From positions 21,001 through 85,000 of the forward strand of contig NZ_BFAG01000004.1 of NCBI RefSeq assembly GCF_002897375.1: a DNA stretch of 64,000 bases, read 5' to 3'. Each line of letters begins with the position of its first letter. The stretch's first letter is position 1. Positions 42,473 through 60,526 of this stretch are shown here, in pieces. Source of the stretch: Deinococcus aerius. Lineage in GTDB: Bacteria; Deinococcota; Deinococci; Deinococcales; Deinococcaceae. Position numbers and translations under genes: made by a program. Under the pieces are notes generated by a model, which searched no databases, was not told the origin of the DNA, and saw only the letters and a list, made by a program, of their open reading frames with translations.

Positions 42473-42961
42473 GTGGAGACCTTCTGGATGGAACTGCGGC
42501 TGATGCAGGGCCTGCTCGCCGCCTTCGTCCTCAGCGGCCTGATCGGCTGGGAACGGGAGCAGCGCAACCGCAGCGCGGGGTTGCGGACCCATATCCTCGT
42601 CGGCGTGAGCGCCGCGCTGTTCGTCGTCCTGGCCGACACGCTGATCCTGCGCTTCTCGGACGACGCCCCGCAGGTCCGCTTCGACCTGGTGGGCGTGCTG
42701 GGAGCCGTCGTCAGCGGGGTGAGCTTCCTGGGTGCGGGCGCGATCTTCTCCGACCGCCGGGGCGAGGGGGCCAAGGGGCTAACCACGGCGGCGGGCCTGC
42801 TCGCCACGGCGGGCGTCGGGGTGGCCTGCGGGCTGCACCTGTACGTCCTGGCGACGGGCGCGACGCTGCTCTTCCTCTTCACCCTGGGGTGGCTGGGCCG
42901 CCTGGTCGGGGAACCCCTGAGGAAGCGTCCGGCCTCTGGGGATCAGCCGGAGGCTGAGTAA
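42473..42961 (+). CDS. MgtC/SapB family membrane protein
   Basis: A 162-residue protein with about four membrane helices. [47 protein letters not shown] and [19 protein letters not shown] are the MgtC signature blocks. It lacks the C-terminal ACT-like domain of Salmonella MgtC. Homologues relate to magnesium limitation and ATP synthase control. GTG at 42473 follows TACGCT by six bases. Confidence 0.9.
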   Translation: METFWMELRLMQGLLAAFVLSGLIGWEREQRNRSAGLRTHILVGVSAALFVVLADTLILRFSDDAPQVRFDLVGVLGAVVSGVSFLGAGAIFSDRRGEGAKGLTTAAGLLATAGVGVACGLHLYVLATGATLLFLFTLGWLGRLVGEPLRKRPASGDQPEAE

Positions 42962-43058
42962 CGGAAGAGCTTTTCCATCCCGGGCTTCTACCTTAATGCC
43001 GTACAGCGTCTGGTCGGACAGACGTTATGGCCTAGCTTCCGCTGCCCGCCAAAGAACT

Positions 43059-43129
43059 GGACATGCTGAGCTGGAGGCGAAGCATCCCCACCTGGCGTCC
43101 TGGGACCCTTCGCTGGCACTCAGGGTGAC
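43059..43129 (-). repeat. Palindromic dispersed repeat, family B, copy 2
   Basis: Read on the minus strand it runs GTCACCCTGAG, GAAGGGTCCC, GGGATGCTTCGC, CTCAGCATG, the same block order as the element at 9908-9976, with more divergence in between. It lies in the 260-base gap upstream of the GntR gene. Confidence 0.65.
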
Positions 43130-43203
43130 CACGCTTCCGGCGAGCTCGGTGGTGATTAAATCCTGCTTCCATCCTTCCCCGGCTTGAGGAGCCCTAGAAG
43201 AGC

Positions 43204-43211
43204 TGTATACA
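43204..43211. promoter_or_regulatory. Candidate GntR operator on the proline operon promoter
   Basis: TGTATACA is a perfect 8-bp palindrome overlapping the -10 TACAAT (43208-43213), which is seven bases before the regulator's start codon. FCD-type GntR proteins often bind such short T-GTATAC-A palindromes, so repression by the adjacent regulator is likely. Confidence 0.5.
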
Positions 43212-43220
43212 ATATCCACG

Positions 43221-44803
<1,583 letters not shown>

Positions 44804-44807
44804 GGCC

Positions 44808-45675
44808 ATGACGCTGATCGGGGTGACCGGGGCGCCGGGCAACGTGGGCACGCCGCTCGTGCGCGCCCTCCTCGCCCGGGACGCCCAGGTGCGGGTCCTC
44901 GCCCGCCGCCCGGAGCAGGCCCGCGCCGCCTTTGCCGACGCGCCCGAGGTGGAGGTGCGGCGCCTGGAATTCGGCGACCGCCGCAGCTATGTCGAGGCGT
45001 TCCGGGGGGTGGACCGCCTCTTCATCGTGCGGCCCCCCCAGCTCAGCCAGGTCCGGCGGGACATGGTGCCCGCGCTCGACGTGGCGCTGGGGGCGGGGGT
45101 GACCCAGATGGTCCTGCTCTCCTTGCAGGGGGCCGAGCGGCTGCCCTTCGTGCCTCACGCGCAGTTGGAGGCGTACCTGCGGGAGAGCGGGGCGGGCTAC
45201 ACCTTCCTGCGTCCCTCCTTCTTCATGCAGAACCTGACGACCATGCACCTGCCGGAGTTGCGCCGGGGCGAGGTCCACGTCCCGGCGGGGCAGGGCCGCA
45301 CCAGCTTCATTGACGTGCGGGACATCGCCGATGTCGGCGCCCTGGTCCTCACCGAACCCGGCCACGAGGGCAGGGCGTACGAGCTGACGGGCTCGGAAGC
45401 CCTCACCTACGCCGAGGTCGCCGCCAGGCTCAGCGCCGCCACGGGCCGCCCCATCCGCTACACCGACCCCAGCCCGCTCGCCTTTTTCCACCACATGCGC
45501 GCTCGTGGAATTAGCACGGGCCAGATCCTCGTCATGGAGGCGATCTACGCCACCGCCCGCTTCGGCCTCGCGGCGCGCGTGACGCCCGAAACCGCGCAAC
45601 TGCTGGGCCGCCCGCCGCGCTCGTTTGACGACTTTGCGCGGGATGTGGCCCCCCTTCTTTCCCAGGAGACTGCCC

Positions 45676-45683
<8 letters not shown>
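44808..45683 (+). CDS. NAD(P)-binding NmrA-like protein
   Basis: A 291-residue atypical SDR of the NmrA/quinone-oxidoreductase-like group. The N-terminal [21 protein letters not shown] binds NAD(P); no classical YxxxK is seen. [25 protein letters not shown] is a family block. It lies between the proline dehydrogenase and P5C dehydrogenase genes, with a 4-base gap before it and an 8-base overlap after it, so it is part of the operon. Redox sensing is a guess. Confidence 0.85.
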
Positions 45684-47247
<1,564 letters not shown>

Positions 47248-47637
47248 ATGAAGGAACGCTTCAGGGCGTCTACGGCGGGATGGGTCATAGCAGGCTCATC
47301 CCGTTCTGCTTGGTCATCACACTTGGCGTGGGCCAGGAAGGGGCTGGAGAGGGAAGTCGCCCTTCCATATCCTCGCAGTTGCGCTTAAAACCAGACCTTC
47401 ACCTCACGGCTGTCAGGCAGCGCCCCCGCAGCGGTCGGATTCGGCAGCGACGTGTGACGACGCATCTTTTGAACGCAGTCAAAACCGGTCTAGACAGGCT
47501 TCAAAATGGTTCTGAGAGCCGCTCTAACATCCGGCGCAAATCCAACTCCAACCCAGGGCTTTCGTCCCGGTCGCCGTCCCCCGCGCCGCTCTCCCAGTGC
47601 GGTTCCGCTCGCCTTTTTCCCCATTCCCGGAGGCCCC
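47248..47637. other. Intergenic region upstream of second subtilase gene
   Basis: No gene is supported. It is AT-richer than its surroundings around 47455-47535. It probably holds the promoter of the protease gene (TTGAAC near 47468, TAGACA about 15 bases on), but no hexamer pair is convincing. Confidence 0.4.
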
Positions 47638-49383
47638 ATGAAGCACACCCGCACCCTGCTCGCCGCGACCCTCGCCCTGACGCTTGCCGCCTGTGGGCAG
47701 CAGGCCCAGATGCCCGCGCCCACCGCCAGCACGCCCGATCAGGCCACCGCGGCGGACGGCGCCTATCTGGTGGGCTTCAAGGAGAGCAACCTGGGCTCGC
47801 AGAGCCTGAGCCCGCAGGCGCTCCAGGCGCAGGCCCTGCTCCAGGCCCAGGCCATCACCGCTGCCGGGGGCACGCTGACGAGCCAGTGGGCCGAGATCAG
47901 CGCCGCCGCCGTCCACCTGAACCCTGAGGCGCTGGCGAAACTCAAGGCCAACCCCTCCGTCGAGTACGTGGAGCCGGACCTCGTGCGCCGCGCGGCGGGG
48001 ATGCGGAGCGGCGTGACGGACGCCAGCCCGGCGCGGGCGAGCCTGGGGGCGCAGGGCCTGAGCGCCCAGGCCGTCTACACCCCCAGCGGCGAGTACACCT
48101 GGGGCGACAACGCGCTGAAGGTGTCCACCCTGCGGGCGAACAACTACACGGGCTCGGGCGTGGCGGTCTGCGTGACGGATACCGGCATCGACGGCAACCA
48201 CCCCGAGTTCGCGCGCAAGCTCAAGGGCTTCAAGAACTTCGTGACGACCGAGGCGAACCGGGGCGACCCCTACGCGCTCAACGATGTGTCGCACCACGGG
48301 ACGCACGTGTCGGGGACCATCTTCGCCCAGTACGGGGCGGGGACGGGCGCGACCGGGCAGCAGTCGGGGATGGACCCGAACGGCGTGGGCGGTGTGGCGA
48401 GCGGCGTGAACCTATACATGGCGCGGGTGCTGGGCGATACGGGCTCGGGCAGCTCCAGCGGGATCATCAACGGGGTGAACTGGTGCGCCGCGCAGCTCAG
48501 GAGCCAGGGCGGCACCGAGAACAAGGTCGTCATCAGCATGTCGCTGGGCGGCGGCGGCAAGAGCCAGACCGAGCAGCGCGCGTACACGAGCGTGTTCAAC
48601 AAGGGCGCGCTGGTCATCGCCGCGACCGGGAACGACGGGGCCGCCGTCTCCTACCCCGCCGCGTACACCAACGTGGTGGGTGTGGCTGCCATCGACAGCA
48701 GCGAGGCCAAGGCGAGCTTCTCCAACTTCGGCGCGCAGGTCGATCTGGCGGGTCCCGGCGTGAGCGTCCTGAGCAGCGTGCCGCTGGGGCAGGGCACGGC
48801 GGCGAGCGCGAGCGGCGGGGGCGCGACCTTCAGCGACGTGCAGGCGGCCGACAAGAGCGGCAAGGGCACCTTCAGCGGGAACATCGTCGCGGCGGGGGGC
48901 ACGAACAACGAGTTCTGCGGCACGGGCACCCGCAACGCGGCCCTGAGCGGGAACATCGCCCTGATCAGCCGCGGCACCTGCTCCTTCGAGGAGAAGACCG
49001 CCAACGCCGTCGCCAGCGGGGCCAGGGCCGTCATGATCTACAACAACGCGGCGGGGCCGCTGGGCATGAGCCTGACGAACAGCTACTCGGTGCCCGTCGT
49101 GGGCCTGACCCAGGCGGACGGGCAGGGGCTGATGGGCAAGCTCCCCACCACCGGCACCGCCAGCGTGATCGGCGCGGACTACGAATACCTCGACGGCACG
49201 AGCATGGCGACCCCGCACGTCTCCGCCGCCGCCGCCGTCGTCTGGGCCGCACGCCCCAACCTCACGAACGCGCAGCTCCTGAGCAAGCTCACCTCGACCG
49301 CCAAGGACCTGGGCACGGCGGGCCGGGACGACAACTTCGGGTACGGCCTGGTCGACCCCTACAAGGCGATCACCACCCCCTGA
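47638..49383 (+). CDS. S8 family serine peptidase with inserted PA domain, lipoprotein
   Basis: A 581-residue secreted subtilase. Lipobox LAAC (Cys19), prodomain about 40-115, catalytic Asp181 (VTDTGID), His220 (HHGTHVSG), Asn332 (ATGND) and Ser522 (DGTSMATPH). A protease-associated domain is inserted at about 395-510 ([24 protein letters not shown]), which in this group helps select substrates. GGAGG precedes the ATG. It is a different subfamily from the subtilase at 5701, which has no insert. A strong terminator follows. Confidence 0.93.
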   Translation: MKHTRTLLAATLALTLAACGQQAQMPAPTASTPDQATAADGAYLVGFKESNLGSQSLSPQALQAQALLQAQAITAAGGTLTSQWAEISAAAVHLNPEALAKLKANPSVEYVEPDLVRRAAGMRSGVTDASPARASLGAQGLSAQAVYTPSGEYTWGDNALKVSTLRANNYTGSGVAVCVTDTGIDGNHPEFARKLKGFKNFVTTEANRGDPYALNDVSHHGTHVSGTIFAQYGAGTGATGQQSGMDPNGVGGVASGVNLYMARVLGDTGSGSSSGIINGVNWCAAQLRSQGGTENKVVISMSLGGGGKSQTEQRAYTSVFNKGALVIAATGNDGAAVSYPAAYTNVVGVAAIDSSEAKASFSNFGAQVDLAGPGVSVLSSVPLGQGTAASASGGGATFSDVQAADKSGKGTFSGNIVAAGGTNNEFCGTGTRNAALSGNIALISRGTCSFEEKTANAVASGARAVMIYNNAAGPLGMSLTNSYSVPVVGLTQADGQGLMGKLPTTGTASVIGADYEYLDGTSMATPHVSAAAAVVWAARPNLTNAQLLSKLTSTAKDLGTAGRDDNFGYGLVDPYKAITTP

Positions 49384-49399
49384 GGTTGAATAGACGGGG

Positions 49400-49428
49400 G
49401 CCGCTCCCTGAGTGGGGGCGGCTTTTTT
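49400..49428 (+). terminator. Intrinsic terminator after second subtilase gene
   Basis: GCCGCTCCC (49400-49408) pairs with GGGGGCGGC (49414-49422), with one G-U pair, followed by six T residues. This is the clearest terminator in the window. Confidence 0.88.
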
Positions 49429-49455
49429 CGTCGGCTGCGCGGCTATCCTGACCCC

Positions 49456-49914
49456 GTGAGGCACCGGATCGGCGCGGCGGGAATCGTCCTGCGGGGTGAC
49501 ACCCTCCTCCTCGTGCGGCACCAGCGCCCTGGCCTGTACGACTTCTGGCTACCTCCGGGCGGCGGGCTGGAAGGAGAGGAGAGCCTCTTCGAGACTGCCC
49601 AGCGCGAGGTCCACGAGGAAACGGGGTTGATCGTGCGGGCTGAGCGGCTGCTGTCCCTCCAGGAGATCGTCGAACCGGGGCTGCGCATCTGCAAGAGTTT
49701 CGTGCTGTGCTCGGAGGTGGGGGGAGAGCTTTCCCTCGACCACCGGGTGAGCGACGAGCGGGAGAGGCTGGTGGGCGCCCAGTTCTTGCCCGAGGAAGCC
49801 CTCGCGGGGCTGAACGTGCGACCTGACGTGTTCCGGGAAACGTTCTGGCGGGACTGGCGGGCCGGTTTTCCTGCCTTCCGGTATCTGGGATTGCACCACG
49901 CGACGGATGTTTAG
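49456..49914 (+). CDS. Nudix hydrolase
   Basis: A 152-residue Nudix enzyme. The full Nudix box (G-x5-E-x7-RE-V-H-EE-T-G-L) lies at about residues 37-59, so metal-dependent pyrophosphate hydrolysis is expected. The substrate is not predictable. GTG at 49456 follows TATCCT by six bases. Deinococcus genomes are known for many Nudix proteins. Confidence 0.92.
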   Translation: MRHRIGAAGIVLRGDTLLLVRHQRPGLYDFWLPPGGGLEGEESLFETAQREVHEETGLIVRAERLLSLQEIVEPGLRICKSFVLCSEVGGELSLDHRVSDERERLVGAQFLPEEALAGLNVRPDVFRETFWRDWRAGFPAFRYLGLHHATDV

Positions 49915-49917
49915 ACC

Positions 49918-51320
49918 CTACAGCCCGCCCTCCCCCATCAGCCGGTCCACGATCAGCGCCCCGCCCAGGATGGCCGGAAGGCCGCCACCGGGATGAACGC
50001 CCGTGCCCACCTGCCAGAGCCTCGGGTGAGGTCGGTACGGCTGGGGGTGGAGGGGGCCGCCGCGCCAGGCGGGAAGGGCCGCCCCGTAAATCGCCCCGCC
50101 GGGATGCCCGCCCGCCGCGTAGTGGCCGGGGGGGAGGGCTACCACATCGCACGCGGAGGCGAGCAATCCGGGGACGCCCAGCGTGCGCTCCACCCGCTTT
50201 GCCTGTGCCCGCACCCAGGGATGATCGGGCTGAAGGTCGTGCCCATTGGCAGGAACAGTGAGCAGCACGGCCAGCCTCTCCCCCTCCGCATGGACGAGGG
50301 CGAGGGTGTCGGGCGGGAGGGCTCCGGCACGAACGGCGGCCCGGAAGGTGCGAAAGTCTGAGGGCGGCAGGACGGAGGTGGCGGGCAATGGGGCGGGGCC
50401 GGGCAGCGCCGCGTAGAGGGCGAGGCCACTGACCGTCCGGCGGGCGACGGGTGAACGCGCGGACCGTCCGAGCAGCGCGGCCAGCCGGGCTGGATCGAGG
50501 GCGCTCACAAGCAGGTCGTGGTGGCGCACCTCTCCTCCCTTCAGGGTGAGGCGGGCCGTCCTGACATCCACTTGCACAACCTCCGCCCCCTCCACCAGCC
50601 TCACGCCCCGGGCCGCCCCGAAGGCGAGCAGCGCGTCGAGGAGGGCACCCATACCACGCGCGGGCCGGGAGACGGACGCGGCAGCCAGGGCGGGAATCAG
50701 GGCGTACAGGGCGGGCGCGTCCTGCGGCGCGAGGCCCGCGTTCAGCGCGTGCGTCCGCACGGCGTGGGCGAGGGCCGGGGGCAGCTTCTGGGCGCGTACC
50801 CACCCCTCGGCGGTGAGATGCTCTCCAGTCGCCCGGAACAGGGCCGCACTCGCCCGCCGGAAAGCCGGGTCGGTGAGGCGGGGAGGTGTCGTCAGTAACG
50901 TTCCCAGGTGCGGCGCGAAGCGTCGAGCCGGTGCAGAGTACGTCTCCCAGGCCCGGAGCAGAGGATGACCCGGTGGAACGGGCAGCGGCACCGCCCCGAA
51001 CGGCGTGTGATGCACGCCCAGCCCCCCGGGCAGCGGGCGCAGGTCGAGGGGGTCCGCCTCCCCCAGCCGTTCCAGACACCCGCGCCACACCTCCGGGAAG
51101 GTGAAGAGGCTCGGCCCCGTGTCGAAGGTCAAGCCGCCGACCGACACGCGCCTCAGCTTGCCACCCGCCCGGTCCCGCTCGTACACGGTGACCGCGTGCC
51201 CCCGTTCCGCCAGCAGCGCCGCAAGCGCGAGCCCCGCGAGGCCGCCACCGAGGACGCCGACGGAGCGGGAGGGGCCGGGCTCTTTCTGACCGCTGATCGC
51301 TGACGACCGACGGCTCCCCC

Positions 51321-51324
<4 letters not shown>
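49918..51324 (-). CDS. CrtI/CrtD-like carotenoid desaturase
   Basis: A 468-residue FAD-dependent oxidase of the phytoene desaturase family. The N-terminal [21 protein letters not shown] and [28 protein letters not shown] bind FAD, and the C-terminal [27 protein letters not shown] is the family's closing motif. The GTG start overlaps the UbiA-type prenyltransferase stop (GTGA). It could be CrtD (3',4'-desaturase) rather than CrtI; this is inference from the neighbour and length. Confidence 0.85.
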
Positions 51325-52199
<875 letters not shown>

Positions 52200-52361
52200 G
52201 GGGCTCTCGCGGGCGCGGGGAGGGCGCAGGCAGGCCGCATTGTAGAGGGGCAGGCGACTCGGCACCGGGACAGATGGCAGCTTCCCGCTGTCAGCTCCAC
52301 AGTCCCGGATACAGTCTGCGCGCCTCCCACATGGCCCAATGGGGACGCGAAAGGAGCGGAC

Positions 52362-53270
52362 ATGCGGGTACTGGTCACCGGAGGCACGGGCTTCGTCGGG
52401 CGGGCGGTCGTGCAGGAGTTGCTGGGGCGGGGGCACACGGTCTATGCCGGTTCAAGGCGCGGCGACGCACCCCCCGGCACGCACGGAGTCAAGTTGGACG
52501 TGACGGACGCGGGCAGCGTCCTGCGCGCGGTGGGCGAGGCCAGCCCGGAGGCCGTGATCCACCTCGTCGGGATCATCGCGGAGCAGGGCACGCAGACCTT
52601 TACGCGGGTCCACCTGGAGGGCACCCGGCACGTGCTGGCCGCCACTCCCCGCCAGGCCCGCTACCTCCACATGAGCGCCCTGGGCGCCCGGGAGGACAGC
52701 GCCAGCGGCTACAGCCGCAGCAAGGCGCAGGCCGAGCGCCTGGTGCGGGAGAGCGGCCTGAGTTGGACGATCTTCCAGCCCAGCCTGATCTTCGGCGTGG
52801 GCGACGACTTCTTCGGGCGGGTGCTGCGCGAGCTGGTCTCCACCGCCCCCGTCGTGCCCATGATCGGCGACGGCTCGTTCCCCTTCCGGCCCGTCAGCGT
52901 GCAGGACGTGGCTCGGGCGTTCGCCGGGGCATTGGAGCAGCCGGAGACTGTCGGGCAGACCTACACCCTCACCGGCCCGGAGGAGTTCACTTTCCGTCAG
53001 TTGCTGGAGATGGAACTCGCCGCGCTGGGCCGCAGGAAGCCCATCGTGCCCGTGCCGCTCGCGCTGATGAACCTGATGGTGCCCGCCATGCAGGTTCTCC
53101 CCAAGCCGCCCATCACGCGCGATCAGTACGCGATGCTCAAGGAGGGCAACACGGCCCCCAACGAGCCCGCCCGCTCCACCTTCGGCCTGCCCATGCTGCG
53201 GCTGGAGGACCACCTGCCCGGGATCGTGGCGGGGGCACGGGGAGCGGGGCGGGCGGCAGGAGCGGGCTGA
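52362..53270 (+). CDS. NAD-dependent epimerase/NDUFA9-like atypical SDR
   Basis: A 302-residue extended/atypical SDR with [21 protein letters not shown] at the N-terminus and [31 protein letters not shown] carrying a Tyr-Lys pair. It resembles the complex I NDUFA9-like group. Substrate unknown. AAAGGAG is eight bases before the ATG. Divergent from the prenyltransferase gene. Confidence 0.87.
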   Translation: MRVLVTGGTGFVGRAVVQELLGRGHTVYAGSRRGDAPPGTHGVKLDVTDAGSVLRAVGEASPEAVIHLVGIIAEQGTQTFTRVHLEGTRHVLAATPRQARYLHMSALGAREDSASGYSRSKAQAERLVRESGLSWTIFQPSLIFGVGDDFFGRVLRELVSTAPVVPMIGDGSFPFRPVSVQDVARAFAGALEQPETVGQTYTLTGPEEFTFRQLLEMELAALGRRKPIVPVPLALMNLMVPAMQVLPKPPITRDQYAMLKEGNTAPNEPARSTFGLPMLRLEDHLPGIVAGARGAGRAAGAG

Positions 53271-53280
53271 GGTCCTTTCC

Positions 53281-53422
53281 CCCTCTCCCCTCGTGGGAGA
53301 GGGCCGGGGTGAGGGGGAGCACGAGCAGCTTGAACGCCAGCAGGATGGCTTGCCTCATCTTCTCGCCGCGCTGGGGGGCGTGCCCGTTCACCCCCTCCCG
53401 ACCTCCCCCCTCAAGGGGGAGG
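53281..53422. repeat. Two hairpins resembling family A repeat start
   Basis: CCCTCTCCC with GGGAGAGGG (53281-53303) is a perfect 9-bp hairpin just after the epimerase gene and may terminate it. CTCCCCC with GGGGGAG (about 53403-53421) followed by GAGCAAAAG resembles the hairpin and following bases at the start of the family A repeats. The rest of the 53271-53513 gap has no gene. A GGACTA/TAGTCC hairpin lies at 53488-53507. Confidence 0.5.
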
Positions 53423-53513
53423 AGCAAAAGACCACGTTCCAGCGCGGCTTTTCGAAATCTGGAGTTAGGAAGTCACCAGAACTTACCGGACTACTGGTAG
53501 ATAGTCCTACAGC

Positions 53514-54055
53514 TCAGATCGTCTGCGGCAGTTCCTGCAAGTAAATCAGCGGCAACGCCGAATCCCCCTGTTTGAAGGCGGCGAGGTATCCGGCGACCGT
53601 GCCGCCCGCGCGGGTGACCAGGCGGGCGAGGGCCTGCGCGGTGCCCCCCGACGCCACCACGTCCTGCACGATGGTCACGCGCTTGCCCTTCAATCGGGCG
53701 GCGTGCGGCCCGTCCAGCCACAGCGTCTCGGCAACCCCCAGGGTGAGGCTGGGCACGTCCTGGATGAGGGGGTCCTGCATGTACGTGCGGCGCTTCTTGC
53801 GGGCGACCACGTAGGGCAGGCCGGAGCGGTCGCTGAGTTCGTGCGCCAGCGGCAGCGCGTTCGTCACGACGGTCAGCAGCATCTCGGTGCCCGGCGGGAT
53901 CAGGGGCAGCATCGCCTCGGCGGCGGCGTTGGTGAATTCGCTGTCGCCCAGGAATTCCACCAGGGGCACGCGCCCCACGGCACCGACGCGGACGGTCGGC
54001 AGTTCGCGGGTCACGTCACCCACGGTGACCCGCAGGGCCTGCGAGCCTGGGAACG

Positions 54056-54059
<4 letters not shown>
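53514..54059 (-). CDS. Phosphoribosyltransferase (apt-like), second of a pair
   Basis: A 181-residue type I PRTase. [17 protein letters not shown] is the PRPP-binding loop, with QD in place of the usual DD. The N-terminal [17 protein letters not shown] matches the next protein. Adenine, xanthine or a PurR-like regulatory role cannot be separated. The GTG start overlaps its partner's stop as GTGA. A GGACTA/TAGTCC hairpin follows. Confidence 0.85.
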
Positions 54060-54604
<545 letters not shown>

Positions 54605-54638
54605 CCGCCGAGTGTAACGCGCTGCGCGGGGGGACTTC

Positions 54639-55502
54639 TCAGCCCAGCGCCCCGGTGCCCGCGTAGCCCACGATCTCCGCCACGCCCCGGTCACTCAGGC
54701 GCACCAGGAACCCCGCGTCCTCGCGGTAGGCCAGCCCGCCGTCGAGGGCGAGGCACAGGTGACCCGCGTACAGGACCGGCAGGCCGGGACCGGAACCGGA
54801 CTCGTCCAGCAGGGACACCGGCGTATGCCCGTGCGCCAGCCGCTCGCCGCCGAAGGACCGCAGCAGCCGCCGGGCCAGGTCCTCGCCCCGGGGCTCGGCG
54901 AAGGCGAGGCGGTCGGCAAAGGCGTTGGCGAAGTGGCCCCAGACCTCGGGGGCGTCACTCTGGAGGAGCCGGGCGACGTGGGCGTTCACCGCCTCCACGC
55001 TGCCCCCCAGCCGCAGGTACAGGCTGCTGTCGGCGTGCATGAGCAGCCAGCGGCCCGCGCGGGCCAGGCCGGGCCGGGCCGCCAGCCAGGCGTGGTCGTC
55101 CGCGTCCAGCCGGGCGGTGTCGCGCGGCTGCCCGCCGTTCGCCAACCAGTACTCGCGGAAGCCGTAGCGGTCCTGCGGGTCGTGCCCGGCAAAGCGCAGC
55201 GCGGCCAGGAACATCACCTCGTGGTTGCCCAGCAGCGCCGTCACGCGCCCCCCCGCCAGCGGGGCCGAAGCCTCCAGCGAGCGGACGAGCCGCACCACGC
55301 CCGCCCCGTCGGGTCCCCGGTCCATGTAGTCGCCCAGGAAGACGAGGTGCGACGTGCCCCCGGCCCAGCGGTCCCCCTGGTCGATCAGGCGCGCCTGACG
55401 TAGCAGCGCGCGGAGCTTGTCGAGCGCGCCGTGAACGTCGCCCACCACCCACAACCCCTCGACGGGCGCGTGGAGGAGGTCGCCGGGGAGGTGGACGGTC
55501 AC
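54639..55502 (-). CDS. Metallophosphoesterase (Ser/Thr phosphatase or Ap4A hydrolase type)
   Basis: A 287-residue PPP-family phosphatase. GDVHG, GDYMDRG and GNHE carry the two-metal site, and a later HADSS and GHTP supply the remaining histidines. It may act on phosphoproteins or diadenosine polyphosphates. Third gene of the hspR operon, coupled to the Nudix gene by a GTGA overlap. Confidence 0.88.
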   Translation of the reverse strand: MTVHLPGDLLHAPVEGLWVVGDVHGALDKLRALLRQARLIDQGDRWAGGTSHLVFLGDYMDRGPDGAGVVRLVRSLEASAPLAGGRVTALLGNHEVMFLAALRFAGHDPQDRYGFREYWLANGGQPRDTARLDADDHAWLAARPGLARAGRWLLMHADSSLYLRLGGSVEAVNAHVARLLQSDAPEVWGHFANAFADRLAFAEPRGEDLARRLLRSFGGERLAHGHTPVSLLDESGSGPGLPVLYAGHLCLALDGGLAYREDAGFLVRLSDRGVAEIVGYAGTGALG

Positions 55503-55938
55503 GCGCGCACTTCCTCAGGTCTGGTCAGGGCGCGGAAGTACGCCCAGGTCGCCGCGCTCACCTCGCCGGGCAGGGCGGCGAGGGGCCACCACGTCGCCTC
55601 CGCCGCGTCGTCCCCGGCCCGGGCCTCGCCGCCCACCTGCCCGATGGTGTACACAATGGTCACCCAGGCGACCACATTGCCGTCCGGGTACGTGTGGCGA
55701 TGCGCCTCGCCGCTGAACACCGCCAGCAACGTCAGGGGTCCGGCCTCCAGCCCCGTCTCCTCCCGGAGTTCGCGGCGGGCGGCAGTCTCGACCTCCTCAC
55801 CGACGTTGACGCCCCCGCCGGGCAGGTCCCAGCGGGCGTCGTCACGGCGGCGGATGAGCAGGACTTCGGGGCCGTTCGCTCCACGCCGCAGCGCCGCCAC
55901 GCCCGCGCCCACCCGCCCGACGGCTGGGGCCTGCCCGG

Positions 55939-55942
<4 letters not shown>
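55499..55942 (-). CDS. Nudix hydrolase
   Basis: A 147-residue Nudix enzyme with a complete box (G-x5-E-x7-RELREETGL, about residues 43-65). The ATG overlaps the stop of the HspR-like gene as ATGA, so it is in the same operon. It may clean nucleotide pools after heat or oxidative stress, an inference from its neighbour only. Confidence 0.92.
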
Positions 55943-56709
<767 letters not shown>

Positions 56710-56882
56710 GTTTCTGAACGTGGGCAAAGGTGAGGTTAGGCGGCGACGCTGCACGGGGCGGGACGTGCCTGGATGAACGCCTGACCAAGAACCCTTCACA
56801 CTCGCCAGGATGACAGGCTGGGGCCGCCCACTTCTGCCCCGTTTTTCTCACTCGCGGCGGACCCTCCCGCTATCATCCGCCC

Positions 56883-58280
<1,398 letters not shown>

Positions 58281-58293
58281 GGTTGATGGGGTT

Positions 58294-58363
58294 AGTGGCC
58301 AGTGGTCAGTGGTCAGTGGGTCGGTCGCCATCTTTTCCCACTCACCACTGCCCACTGGCCACT
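58294..58363. repeat. Long imperfect palindrome between dipeptidase and purN genes
   Basis: AGTGGCCAGTGG (58294-58305) and CCACTGGCCACT (58352-58363) pair perfectly; the inner CAGTGGTCAGTGGG and CCCACTCACCACTG pair with one mismatch. It could form a 26-bp stem in RNA. It lies 13 bases after the dipeptidase stop. Confidence 0.7.
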
Positions 58364-58365
58364 TC

Positions 58366-58949
<584 letters not shown>

Positions 58950-58953
<4 letters not shown>

Positions 58954-59501
58954 AGCGCAAAGTCTTCGACCTCCGCCCTTGGCCCCGTGTGGCCCGGCAC
59001 ACCCAGACGGTCACGCACATCCCCGGCTACGTCATCGTGGACTTCACCGCGCACGAGGTCGCCCGCCCGCTGGACGTGCCCTTCGGGGAGCGCACCGTCC
59101 GCATCCTCGACCACGGCTTCCGCTGGGTGCGGGCGCATCCGACCGGCACGGGCGAGGGCGTGATCGGGGACGCCATCACCGTGCAACTGAACGCGGCGGG
59201 CCAGCCCGAGCAGCTTTACGTGGACATCCACGCCGGGGAAGGGGTGGGCGAAGACGGCCTCCCCTGGACCGAGGACGTGTACCTCGACGTGATCGCCGAC
59301 TGGCAGCCCGGTTGGGAGGTGACCGAGACGCACATCATCGACGCCGACGAGTTAGAGGAGGCGGTGCGGGCCGGGTTGGTCTCCCCCACCCTCGCCGAGG
59401 CCGCCTGGACCCACGCCCGGTTGGTGGAGGAGGGGTTGAGGGCGGGGACGTATGCGCCGCTGGGGGTGCTGCGGGGGTATCTGGAGGACCCGTATACATA
59501 A
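58950..59501 (+). CDS. DUF402 domain protein (FomD/phosphatase-like fold)
   Basis: A 183-residue protein matching DUF402: [39 protein letters not shown] and the C-terminal [11 protein letters not shown]. The family includes diphosphate phosphatases such as FomD and Ntdp of Gram-positives. The GTG start is coupled to purN by GTGA. The role is not certain. Confidence 0.85.
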
Positions 59502-59668
59502 GTCTCCCCTGCATGGAAAGCATGCAAGGTAAGATAAGAGAGTTATTTTGTGTTTTTTACCCGTACATCCAAATTAATCTGCTGAATTTTCTATATCTGG
59601 TTTTAAAGTCTAAAATGCTTAAGTCGCACAGACTCTCTTCTATCACCACGTAGCAAGGAGACCTATGG

Positions 59669-60079
59669 ATGTCGAGCGAAAACAGCAAGATACAAGATAA
59701 AACCCTCAACGAGCCTATAAGGATTAGCAGCGGCGGTATTTATAACACGGAGCACGTATATGGCCTACGTGAGGTGGAATTCATAAAGCTGAGTCAGCCT
59801 AACTGGTTTCTTTACACCCTTGGCTCTACTTTTTCCACAGCAGGCATAAGTCAGGTTATAGAAAATTTCTCCAATGAAAGCAGCTCTAAAGGCTTTGCTT
59901 TGTCCGTCGGCTTCTTTATTAACTCTCAAAACATAATTTGGACCGGCTTCACAGCGGTTGGACTGCTTATGCTGTATTTAGCTACAAAACTTTCTTGGGA
60001 GAAGAAAAGGATCAACGACGAAATTAGCGAACACTTTAAAAAGAATAGAAGGAAGCGGCTTACAGGAGAGGCAGAATGA
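59669..60079 (+). CDS. AT-rich island protein 1, small membrane protein
   Basis: A 136-residue protein with two hydrophobic stretches (about 44-66 and 83-108), a short N-terminal cytoplasmic or extracytoplasmic part, and a charged C-terminal tail (KKNRRKRLTGEAE). AAGGAG eight bases before the ATG is a good ribosome site. Codon use (many A/T-ending codons) is unlike the host. It overlaps the next gene as ATGA. I recognise no family; a transmembrane immunity or defence role is a guess. Confidence 0.75.
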   Translation: MSSENSKIQDKTLNEPIRISSGGIYNTEHVYGLREVEFIKLSQPNWFLYTLGSTFSTAGISQVIENFSNESSSKGFALSVGFFINSQNIIWTGFTAVGLLMLYLATKLSWEKKRINDEISEHFKKNRRKRLTGEAE

Positions 60080-60510
60080 ACGAAATAAAGATCCCACAAC
60101 AATACACCCCTCCGAGACAGTATAATATCTGCAGCAATGTATTTGTAAACACTCAGATACCGATAGTTGTGTTTAACAGCCCGCTCTTCTTAGTATCAAC
60201 AAGCGGAGGGCAGGAGAGGTTTTGGTTGTATAGAGTTAATCCCTCATCGAGCGAAATTGTTATAAATGAAAACAAGGTAAGGGATAATAGATACAAAACT
60301 TATAAATCCAGTAACGAAACAAAAGTCTTATTTGAAGGTGAGCTTATTTTAATATATAGAGTTGAAGGCGATTCCGTCGTAATTGACTATATTGATTTTA
60401 CTTCCATTGGGCTTCATATAAGAGGAGACAACTCCTCAATTAAAATTGGCGGAAGTGTATTGTCTAGAAATACAACAATTGGCGCTCGGTATGGCATAAT
60501 TATAAATTAG
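60076..60510 (+). CDS. AT-rich island protein 2, hypothetical
   Basis: A 144-residue soluble protein without signal peptide or membrane helix. It is rich in beta-strand stretches (PIVVFNSPLFLVS, ELILIYRVEGDSVVIDYIDF) and in Asn, Ser and Ile, typical of AT-rich DNA. It starts inside the stop of protein 1 (ATGA), so the two are made together and probably act together. No family is recognised. A perfect 9-bp hairpin overlaps its stop. Confidence 0.75.
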   Translation: MNEIKIPQQYTPPRQYNICSNVFVNTQIPIVVFNSPLFLVSTSGGQERFWLYRVNPSSSEIVINENKVRDNRYKTYKSSNETKVLFEGELILIYRVEGDSVVIDYIDFTSIGLHIRGDNSSIKIGGSVLSRNTTIGARYGIIIN

Positions 60511-60526
60511 ATAAATCTATCTAATT
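60505..60526. terminator. AT-rich hairpin at the end of the island
   Basis: AATTAGATA, four-base loop, TATCTAATT: a perfect 9-bp stem that includes the stop codon of protein 2. It may end the island transcript, although no T tract follows. Confidence 0.5.
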
